From the NCBI GenBank assembly GCA_003153555.1, contig PLZS01000034.1, forward strand, positions 505 through 33,390: DNA of 32,886 bases. Reading direction: 5' to 3'. The DNA comes from Candidatus Melainabacteria bacterium (GTDB lineage Bacteria; Cyanobacteriota; Vampirovibrionia; Obscuribacterales; Obscuribacteraceae). The position numbers and the translations under genes were made by a program. Below, piece by piece: positions 1 through 7,700 of this stretch (position 1 is the stretch's first letter; every line of letters starts with the position of its first letter). Under the pieces are notes generated by a model. That model made no database searches. It was given only the letters and a program-made list of their open reading frames with translations, and was not told where the DNA came from.

Positions 1-218
1 TAAAAATTTCTACTGACCAGGTCTAAGAAATTATCTGAAGTCTTTGGCACTTCGTTTTTGTAAATTTCAACTTTGATCTTACCTTTGGTAGTTTCCATAA
101 CTACAGTCGGATCAGTACCACCTTTTGCTGCCAATGCGGACAGTGCACAACTTAGCGATGACACCATGCACAGTACCAGTGAAAACACAGCCATTGACGT
201 TTTCCGTGACAAACGCAT
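1..218 (-). CDS. Secreted peptidyl-prolyl cis-trans isomerase (cyclophilin type), N-terminal part only
   Basis: The reverse strand reads from ATG at 218 to the window edge, giving 72 residues and no stop, so the gene continues outside. A ribosome binding site AAAGGAG lies 7-8 bases before the ATG. Residues 1-31 form a Sec signal peptide: MRLSRK, a hydrophobic core, then ALAA. The mature start contains METTKGKIKVEIY and then EVPKTSDNFLDLV, the first beta strands and helix of bacterial cyclophilins, which usually read like 'G.I.lelyp..aPktv.NFl.Lv'. By family knowledge it would catalyse proline isomerisation during folding of exported proteins in the periplasm. The catalytic Arg and Phe lie beyond the window, so activity cannot be judged. 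Confidence 0.85.
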   Translation of the reverse strand, partial: MRLSRKTSMAVFSLVLCMVSSLSCALSALAAKGGTDPTVVMETTKGKIKVEIYKNEVPKTSDNFLDLVSRNF

Positions 219-277
219 TTTTACAACTCCTTTGCTATCGGACTCTAGAATTTGCATTTTAACAGCAGTGCACATAC

Positions 278-1156
278 TTAGTTTGAAGCACTTTGAGCAA
301 CAGGCACAACTACGGAACCTGCAGGAACCGCTGAACGCGTGTATGAGACTGGAATGACGAGACTCTTGACTAACTGATCACGTGGACATCTAAAAGCAAT
401 CCAACCAACTGTTTGATCCCCAGGCATTATTACTCGCACCCCGAAATGTCCAGCTTCAACCTCGTGTCGAGCACCATCTCTGCCGATGGATGTGCCCAGG
501 TCACGCTTTCCGTGCTGTTGTGGCGTCAGATTCTCATAAAATATCGGCGCGACCAGTCCAAAACTAAATGCAGCCACTACTCCGACCGCGACTTTGCCTT
601 TGCCATTCAATCGAGGCAAGTCTGAATCTTCAGCCGCTGATGCAGGCGCAGCTGGTGCGTTTTCAGCGCTCACGTCTGCGTGTGCGCCATTTCCCAAAAT
701 AACGGCGATATTCTGACCGTCGTTCTTGACAGTTACTTCGACGTATTTCAAGCCTTTATCATGATCACGAGAGAGAGGACAGCCGACTAAGTTGCGCGCA
801 GACACCGCGATATCGGTTAGGTTCGCAGCTCCTTGCAGAGTGCTGCCCGACCTGGTGCTTGAGGGATCAGTGGCGGTCGTTGTAGTTGAAGATTCAGTCG
901 TTGTAGTCGTAGTCACTGTCGCAGGTGCAACCGTTGACGGTGTTCCTGTAACGGGAAGCGTTCCTCGCAAGGCGGGCTCTGCGTCTACAGAAGAGCCGGT
1001 TGAGCTTGGCGCAGGCGCGCCCCAGTCAACTGCGGTAGAAGAGCTTGACCCTTGAGGAGCTTGAGCGACATGCCTGCTGATGCTGTTGGTGCCTTGGGCA
1101 GTACACATCGTAGAACAAGAAATAGCAAGAATACACGCTAAAACAAACTTGTCCAT
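278..1156 (-). CDS. Secreted protein of unknown function with Thr-rich linker
   Basis: I do not recognise a family. The start is taken at ATG 1156 because AGGGG lies just upstream and the protein then opens with a good signal peptide (MDKFVLACILAIS...TAQ). The frame is open to a TTG at 1195, which has no such support. After the signal comes a low-complexity Ala/Ser/Thr/Val segment with runs of Thr. A compact region follows (around LTDIAVSARNLVGCPL and VEVTVKNDGQNIAVILGNG). Next is a hydrophobic stretch (VAVGVVAAFSFGLVAPIFY) that could be a membrane segment, then a beta-rich C-terminus with 'GVRVIMPGDQTVGWIAF'. It sits 60 bases before the cyclophilin on the same strand. An anchored or surface protein is plausible; no function is claimed. 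Confidence 0.75.
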   Translation of the reverse strand: MDKFVLACILAISCSTMCTAQGTNSISRHVAQAPQGSSSSTAVDWGAPAPSSTGSSVDAEPALRGTLPVTGTPSTVAPATVTTTTTTESSTTTTATDPSSTRSGSTLQGAANLTDIAVSARNLVGCPLSRDHDKGLKYVEVTVKNDGQNIAVILGNGAHADVSAENAPAAPASAAEDSDLPRLNGKGKVAVGVVAAFSFGLVAPIFYENLTPQQHGKRDLGTSIGRDGARHEVEAGHFGVRVIMPGDQTVGWIAFRCPRDQLVKSLVIPVSYTRSAVPAGSVVVPVAQSASN

Positions 1157-1318
1157 GAGCCCCTGACTACCTCTAAATGCGACTATCGAACGCAATCCTA
1201 TCAGTTGATGACCTTTTGATGATTACTTTTAACGGGGTGCTTTTAGTAATGTGATCGAAGGCACACGAAAAACGAAGCGGTGCAGCCAGTTTTGGAGCAC
1301 TTACCACGATTCTGGAGA

Positions 1319-1334
1319 CCTAGTATCAACTAGG
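1319..1334. repeat. Short inverted repeat CCTAGT-N4-ACTAGG
   Basis: A perfect 6-base inverted repeat with a 4-base loop lies in the gap between two minus-strand genes. No T-run follows on either strand, so it is not a standard terminator. It could be an operator half-site pair or chance. Confidence 0.4.
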
Positions 1335-1374
1335 GAATTGGCGAAGGAGATTCTTTGCGGATGCGTGTTATGGG

Positions 1375-1392
1375 GCACGCAAGGATGCGTGC
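1375..1392. repeat. 7-base perfect inverted repeat downstream of a minus-strand gene
   Basis: GCACGCA, loop AGGA, TGCGTGC. It begins about 20 bases past the stop codon (1412) of the minus-strand gene 1412-2077. The stem is GC-rich, but the minus-strand sequence after it (CCCATAACACG) has no U-tract. It may therefore stabilise an mRNA 3' end rather than act as an intrinsic terminator. Confidence 0.45.
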
Positions 1393-1411
1393 GCTCATTT
1401 TCTCACGCGCT

Positions 1412-2077
1412 CTAGCGCATCCGCGAGCCTGCAAGTTGATACGTCACTTTGGCTCGAGGCGGACTGCCCTCTTTGACGATAGATATGCGTTCCAGTCCGT
1501 TAAATTGGACTCCACCTGGCACCAGACTCAAGACGATCGCCTCTTGAGCCATAGTCTTTCCAACTGGATGCTGATACCTAATGAACGCAGTACCGCCTTC
1601 AACCTTGTCGACCCAGAGTGGCGTATTCATTTCGCCATTGGACATTGAATAGCTGCCTGGTTGTCCATTGATATTCCAGGTGTTGTTGGTATTGAGCTGG
1701 AATGCGGATTCAGCAGTACTCTGGAACTCTGGCAAGGCCTCGACTTTGGAGCGCTGTCCTTGCACTCTCCAGGAACCCATGAAGCCCTGGGGCAAAACAA
1801 CCTGCTTCTGAATCTGAATTTGCATCGGAGGCCGTTGCATTGGTGCTGATTCGCGAATTCCAGCGGGGATCGGTGGACGCTGAACAGGAGGACGTGCCTG
1901 AACTGGAGTTTGCGGTCGCATAATCGGAGTTGAGACAGGTGCCGGATAAGCGTAGTCCCCAGCGCCGCCAGTCACTTCCTTGGTTTCGATTCCACCTTTC
2001 AGTGGTTCGCCAGCCATCGCAGCACTCGACGCTTGAATGGCCAGAACAGCCAATAGCAATGTGTATCTCTTCCGCAT
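1412..2077 (-). CDS. Secreted protein of unknown function, Pro-rich N-terminus and beta-rich C-terminal domain
   Basis: The start at ATG 2077 is fixed by GGGAGG seven bases upstream and by the signal peptide MRKRYTLLLAVLAIQASSAAMAG. An upstream start at 2122 would add 15 residues and put a non-signal segment in front. The mature protein has a Pro/Gln/Arg-rich linker (about residues 45-90, with repeated QRPP and RPP), then a domain of about 115 residues opening with GSWRVQGQRSKVEALP and alternating strand-like segments. The 'G.W.v.g....' opening resembles lipocalin-like or stress-type beta-barrel domains, but this is only a resemblance. Its neighbours are also secreted proteins of unknown role. 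Confidence 0.75.
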   Translation of the reverse strand: MRKRYTLLLAVLAIQASSAAMAGEPLKGGIETKEVTGGAGDYAYPAPVSTPIMRPQTPVQARPPVQRPPIPAGIRESAPMQRPPMQIQIQKQVVLPQGFMGSWRVQGQRSKVEALPEFQSTAESAFQLNTNNTWNINGQPGSYSMSNGEMNTPLWVDKVEGGTAFIRYQHPVGKTMAQEAIVLSLVPGGVQFNGLERISIVKEGSPPRAKVTYQLAGSRMR

Positions 2078-2314
2078 TACTGCCTCCCTTGCAAACCGCT
2101 GCACACTTAATGCCACGGCCACGGCAAAAATACCGTTCTCAGGACAAATGACCTCGACGAGCGACGAATCGCCTCAGGTCAGATTGTAGCGCCATGAGAT
2201 TATTTTCACCAGCAGGTTTAATCCCAGAGCGACCGATTCGCTGATTTTCATTCAAAGGTGTCGAACAGCTCCAAGGTGCTCAAAGCATCAAGGCCGCCCA
2301 GCATATTCGATTGG

Positions 2315-3535
2315 CTACAAAGCTGACGACCCATTTTGAGTCATACCGACGTCCTCGGTTTTCTTACTTGCTTTTGATAAAGGTTGGGACGGTTGGGAAG
2401 CAATACCGAAGGCATCATCGACAGATACCACCTTGCAAAATACCTTCTTACCCGCCAATTTATTCGCCGTCATATGGCAGAACTGGGATAGCACTGCGTT
2501 TCCGGTGATTGACGCAACATTGTAATTGTTGACCGCCTGAGTGGACTCTTGATTTATCATTTTAAAACGGCACTCAATTCGCCGATCTAGATACAACTCT
2601 TTCAATAATTTGGCTTCTTCGGGACCGCCAGTAGACATAAGGAAGGCGACTAACAATATTTGTGCTGCTGGCGAAATGATCGTCGGCGTGAACATTGCGG
2701 CACTCAGTGTCGTATTCACGACCTTAGCCGTGCCTTGCATCAGCTTACCGTGGTGATTGTACTTGTGCAGCTTCGTGCGGGTTTCAAGAACGACATCATC
2801 GTTCTGCAAACTAAGCTCCAGAAGCTTTTTGGCAGCGGAGTCCAACTTAAGAACGCTTAAAGGTTCCTGCACCGTTAATGAACGGTTTGCTTCCACCCAA
2901 GCGGCCCATGAAGTCATCTCGGTCAGTGCCCGATTGGCGTCCTTGGCGCCGACAAGAACAGTCAGCTGTTTCACTCCCGCATCGACGTTTTGTTGTCGTT
3001 TGGAAATATCAGACATTCCCAGGCCAGATGCGATTTGCATTAACCCTGACACTACTTTGCAGTGCAATTCATCGTGTTGCTTTTGCTTGACCCAATCAAC
3101 CGCAGCCCTGCTTTTGAGTTTTTGCTTTTCGTCGAGAATGACATCGGCAGCCTCACTTGAGGCTTGAAAGCCCTTGTAGGCGGTCATGAACTGGGCTAAG
3201 TCAGAAACTTTAGCAACGGTTCTATGAAACTTGCTCTTGTACTTATCCTCTTTGGCAGTGATAGCCATAGCATGCTCATCTTGGCTATAAGCCGTGCTGA
3301 CAAGCTCATCGATCAGATGTTCTGGTGTATTCGCAGTCTTAGATACAACCCCTCTTAGTCCAACAGGTCTAGGAGGGCTAGGGGCAACTTCGATGCCGTC
3401 AGGAGTAGCAAGTCCATGTGTCTGTATGAGCACCGGCATCCGGTCGGCTGAAATCTCAGCAACCGCACCAACTGGGGCCCAGAGAATAGAAATGCACAGA
3501 GTCGCGCTGAGCACGTGAATCCGATTGATTAGCAA
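2315..3535 (-). CDS. Secreted helical protein of unknown function, TTG start
   Basis: The protein has 406 residues. The start is a TTG at 3535, supported by AAAGGAG (3544-3550) with an 8-base spacer. The only nearby ATG on that strand runs into a stop after three codons. The first 27 residues are a signal peptide (hydrophobic core around LSATLCISILWAPVGAVA). The rest is mostly helical, Lys/Gln/Ala-rich and includes long amphipathic stretches (for example around DEKQKLKSRAAVDWVKQKQH). A hydrophobic segment near residues 275-300 (MFTPTIISPAAQILLVAFLM) could be a membrane or hairpin helix. The last 25 residues are polar and probably disordered. No known family is recognised. It may be an exported, membrane-associated helical protein. 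Confidence 0.75.
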   Translation of the reverse strand: MLINRIHVLSATLCISILWAPVGAVAEISADRMPVLIQTHGLATPDGIEVAPSPPRPVGLRGVVSKTANTPEHLIDELVSTAYSQDEHAMAITAKEDKYKSKFHRTVAKVSDLAQFMTAYKGFQASSEAADVILDEKQKLKSRAAVDWVKQKQHDELHCKVVSGLMQIASGLGMSDISKRQQNVDAGVKQLTVLVGAKDANRALTEMTSWAAWVEANRSLTVQEPLSVLKLDSAAKKLLELSLQNDDVVLETRTKLHKYNHHGKLMQGTAKVVNTTLSAAMFTPTIISPAAQILLVAFLMSTGGPEEAKLLKELYLDRRIECRFKMINQESTQAVNNYNVASITGNAVLSQFCHMTANKLAGKKVFCKVVSVDDAFGIASQPSQPLSKASKKTEDVGMTQNGSSAL

Positions 3536-3543
3536 ACCATAGA

Positions 3544-3550
3544 CTCCTTT
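3544..3550 (-). promoter_or_regulatory. Ribosome binding site deciding a TTG start
   Basis: AAAGGAG on the minus strand with 8 bases to the TTG at 3535-3533. It sets the start of the 406-residue secreted protein, for which no in-frame ATG is available near the signal peptide. Confidence 0.65.
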
Positions 3551-3688
3551 ACCGCGGTCCAGAGGTTTTCAACAAACAACTGGACGGCTAATGATATCTC
3601 TTTAAAAGCTACGGCACCTTATTAAAGTCATTTCTCGCAATAGATGTGAACATCCCAAAGCCTCACAGGGTGGCAAATAAAACACTTT

Positions 3689-4516
3689 CTAATGAGACTT
3701 TCTTTTGTTTAAAGTGAAATTTGTTCTAATAACCGCCTTTGACACAGTTTTCCCGATCGGCTTAGACGGTTGTTTTACGGCAGCTTTAACGGTCGTCTGC
3801 ACCAAAGTGTTCGATGCTAGAGAAGAAGATGTGGACGAATGAAGATCTGGAGAAGGCGCGCTGCTAGTAACATCATTGGCGTCGAAGTTATGAGAAAATC
3901 CTAAATCTTTCAAGCGTTGGTATGCAGTTTTGCCAGTTGCGGAGGTTGGATCGGCAAGCACGATATCGACGAGGGGCCCTAAGGCTTCGGGATAGCGCTT
4001 TTCCGCAATCAATAAATCCGCCTTAAGCAATTGCGCATCACGTTTCAATTGCCCAAATTTTAAACCGATTTGTTTTTCGGCCATGTACTGGGCTTTGAGC
4101 TCATCGTGTTTTGAAAACGCGTTCGCCATCTTGTTATGCGCGTCGGCACTATCTCCTAACCATTCGGACAGCTGATAGATCGGTTCTTGCAAATCATGTG
4201 GTCGTGTAACAGCCAGCGCAGTTCTCAATTCGACGAGACGATTTTTCGCGTCCTTCACGGTCAAAGGCAAGTGACCATATGCGGTGCGCCCGGTTCGTCC
4301 TGGAGTTGGCGCTTGAATCTGGGCCGGTGCTGGTGCAGACAAACGTTGTCCGTTCTCCGGAAAAACATTGTTAGGCGGTCTGAGCTCCGCCCCAGGCAAA
4401 GGTGCATTAGATGTCGCATCACCGGGACCAGGTAATGGTGAACCACCTTGCGCATGGCAGGGCGCCAGTGACGAAAGGCACACAAAGAATACCGAGAGAA
4501 ATAATTTGGTTTGCAT
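3689..4516 (-). CDS. Secreted protein of unknown function with TPR-like helical region
   Basis: ATG 4516 is preceded by AAGGAC with a short spacer. The signal peptide is MQTKLFLSVFFVCLSSLAPCHAQ. A Pro/Gly/Ala-rich linker follows to about residue 75. A helical region (about residues 85-205) contains a TPR-like pattern, including AQLLKADLLIAEKRYPEALGPL followed by DPTSATGKTAYQRLKDLG. The C-terminal 65 residues are Ser/Thr/Lys-rich and basic (ending in NKRKSH), likely disordered. It is divergently arranged with the large S55 gene, sharing the intergenic region 4517-4687. A role as an exported scaffold is guessed from the TPR-like part; no specific function is supported. Confidence 0.75.
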   Translation of the reverse strand: MQTKLFLSVFFVCLSSLAPCHAQGGSPLPGPGDATSNAPLPGAELRPPNNVFPENGQRLSAPAPAQIQAPTPGRTGRTAYGHLPLTVKDAKNRLVELRTALAVTRPHDLQEPIYQLSEWLGDSADAHNKMANAFSKHDELKAQYMAEKQIGLKFGQLKRDAQLLKADLLIAEKRYPEALGPLVDIVLADPTSATGKTAYQRLKDLGFSHNFDANDVTSSAPSPDLHSSTSSSLASNTLVQTTVKAAVKQPSKPIGKTVSKAVIRTNFTLNKRKSH

Positions 4517-4548
4517 ATTTGTCCTTACGACGAGTCGCGAGCCCGAAT

Positions 4549-4563
4549 GTCATTAATAATGAC
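4549..4563. promoter_or_regulatory. Perfect 15-base palindrome in a divergent intergenic region (candidate operator)
   Basis: GTCATTAATAATGAC is a perfect palindrome around a central base. It lies 33 bases upstream of the minus-strand start at 4516, between two divergent genes. Its position and AT-rich symmetry fit a dimeric repressor or activator site. No regulator gene is next to it and the match to a named regulator is unknown. Confidence 0.35.
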
Positions 4564-4639
4564 CGATTGCTCTGATCGTCAATGATTCTACCAAATAAGG
4601 AACGATTGCCTGTGTTAGGATGAAACCCAGTGAGACAGT

Positions 4640-4706
4640 TATCCTAGGTATATCCGGCTATAACTTAGGCTCGGGAAAGAGAGTACTTTGGATATTTCCT
4701 CGGATA
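4640..4706. repeat. Degenerate copies of the TATCC-GGATA palindromic repeat
   Basis: Three imperfect copies of the 12-base core seen elsewhere in the window: TATCCTAGGTAT (4640-4651), TATCCGGCTATA (4651-4662) and TTTCCTCGGATA (4695-4706). The last lies inside the first codons of the S55 gene. The 12-mer AGTTATCCTAGG here also occurs at 32831-32842. Taken alone this would be weak; it is listed because of the better copies at other sites. Confidence 0.4.
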
Positions 4707-7700
4707 GCCGATTTCCTACCATAGACCAACCAAAGCTCCCGTCTGGAGGCAATTTGTTTCGTAAGCGAATCTCATCTGCGAGCGCTCGACTGACGCATGT
4801 AATGACGTTGGCGTTGTTGCTGAACAGCACCTGTTCACCCCTGCTTGCAATGGATCAACAAAACGCGGGCGCACCACTGACAGATGATTTTAGAAACTAC
4901 ACAACGTCAGAACACACGTTTGTACATCAATTTTTGAAGTCGGGCGAATATATGCCTGTGTCCGATATCAAACAAGGAATGGAAGGCTATGGGCTAACCG
5001 TTTTTCAAGGCACCAAAATTGAACGTTTCAACGTAAAAGTGATCGGCACCGTCAAAAAAGTTCTAAATAACAGGGATGCAATTCTTGTGCGCCTATCAGG
5101 CGGACAGATGGCTAAGAACAACGTTATCAAAGGAATGTCAGGCAGTCCGGTATACATTGGCGGCAAATTAATCGGCGCCATATCTTATGGATTCGATTTT
5201 TCTATGGAACCGATAGCCGGTGTGACCCCAATTGTAGACATGTTGGATGCACTAGCTCAAGACACAGCTGAACATCCATCTGCTCCAGACCGAATCAGTA
5301 AATTGGATCTACCGACCCTGCCGCAAAGTGTCATGCAGACCGCTGGTGGGCAAATGCCGACCACAGTCGCCGGCGCCGCACCTCATATGGTGCCCCTGAT
5401 GGCCCCGGTTGCTCTGGCCGGTTTTTCTACTCGCGCCGAGAAATTCTTGTCAGAAAGGTTCAACGAAGTTGGACTCTATTGTAGTTCTGGCGCATCAGGC
5501 GGCATGGATGAATCGCTCGCAAAAACGCCCAAAGCAACCTCGAAAGAAGTTGTAGCTCCCGGAAGTGCCGTTGCGGTCATGCTTACAACTGGGGACTTTA
5601 ACACCTCCGCGTGTGGCACAGCCACTGCCTCCTTCAATGGAAAGGTGTTGGCCTTTGGTCATCCATTTTTGCAGGCCGGCTTTGTAGATTTTCCGATGGC
5701 CTCAGCCTATATCCATCAGGTAATGCCGAGTCTAGCGGTATCGTTCAAGGTTTCCTCACCTATGCAAGTGCTGGGCTCAATTGTGTCGGATAGACCTTGG
5801 GCAGTTGGTGGGCAAATTGGCAAAACTGCGCACATGATTCCTGCCACGTACAACGTCACCGATGAAACGCGTCACTTGCAGCACACTTATCATTGCAACA
5901 TAGTCGATCATCCAGACTTGACGCCAGAATTGATGGCCGCTACCGCCATGTCTGCAATCGATGCGACTCACCAGTCACAGGCACCTTACATATTGAAAGT
6001 AGCAAGCACGATTGAGACTACAAGCGGCGCAGTCATTCAACGCACAGACCGTTATCCCACCAATTTTTCGGCACATACAAGTTCACTCGACACGTTATCC
6101 AAATTCAGAAATTCGATGGATCCAGTTGGTGGATATCTCTTATCCACCGCCAACAAAATAATGGATAACGAATTTCAGCGCGCTTCAATCAAAAGCATCA
6201 ACCTGCAAATTGCTTTAGAAGATGGGCATAAAGCCGCCAAATTAGAACGTATCTATCTGGATAATCCAATTGTCGAGCCAGGAGATACTGTAAAAGTAAA
6301 TTGTGTAATTCGTCCCTATGATAAAGAACGAGTTACCAAAACCATAGATTTGCAAATTCCACGTGACGTACCAGATGGAAATATGCTCCTGGCCGTTTCC
6401 AGCGGCGACGAAGTGGACATGCTGCGCAAAAGGCTTGGGTTAATTGACCCACCGCCAGAGAATTTGAATCAAGTCTTGAACAAAATTCGCAATCGAGGTC
6501 GTGGCGATACCCTATGCGCGATGCTGGCACTGCCAGAGCAATCCATTAATCTCAATGGTGTCACGCTTCTAAATCCTCCCGCACACTGGAACAAGTTGTT
6601 CTTCTCAGATAGATACACACGCGGTCCGGCCCTGACTCGTGGTGAGATCAGAGTATCGTCAATACAAGATTATTTGCTAGACGGCGCCCATGTTATGACC
6701 GTGGAAGTGCGTCGCAAAGACAAAGCTTCGGCTCGCTCTCAACCCTACATGCCCCGGGGTGGATCGACATCCAGTGCCATTGATGCAGTGTCGATGACCG
6801 ATTTGGCGAAGAAGACAATCGGCAAAGTAGACACCACATCTACCACCACTACCACATCAACTTCGACTACTGCCATCACTCCGTCATCGACTCAATCTTC
6901 AACAGCAACAACTGACAACAAAACTCCTGCCGCTCCAGCTGCGAATCCTTACTGGACGGCCAGCTCCAAAGACTATCCGCACATGCGTTCGATCCAATTA
7001 TGGAGGCAAGAAAGCGAAGCGGAATTCAGAAACGGAAAAACTGACTCCACAACCATTGATAGTTGGGGACGCATAATTCCTGGTTTCCAGAATCTAGATA
7101 AGAACCAAGTCAAAAATGACATGCGGATTTGGTCATCGACGTGGGCTAATGGCAGCTTTTGGTTCTCAACCTCCAATAAAGTATACAAGTGGAACGGTGA
7201 TCATTCTGCACCTGTTGTAGTGGCAAATTTGGATGGGGTAGCGATACCATCCCTGGTTGCAGACAGCAAGGGCATACTTTATGCCGCCGTCATTCCAGGC
7301 AGCAACGTTTATTCAATCGACCCGAGTAAACCGATCAATCAAAACATTAGATTGGTCGCCAAACTGGCAGAGCCGCTTGTTACATCTTTGGCGATCGATA
7401 ACAAAGACAATCTATTCATCGGGGTCACTGGCAGCGGAAAAGTCTACAAACTTCCGATTGAGAAGGGCGCAACACCTGTGAGTATTTTTGATTCAGGACA
7501 AGCGGACATCGTCTCAATGTTTTACTGCGCACCTGAGGACAGGTTATACGTTGGCACCGCTGAGAAGGGCGCCGTCTACAGCATCGATGCCAACGGAAAA
7601 ACGCAGGCCGAGTACCAATCACCAGACCACATTGTGACTGGAATTGCCAAAGACAAAAAAGGCAATTTGTTTGTTGCTACCGCGGGTTCAGGACATCTCG

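Noticed and set aside
73..357. 94-codon plus-strand frame at the window start
   Set aside because: It is antisense to the cyclophilin signal peptide and its neighbour's 3' end, with no ribosome site or family resemblance.
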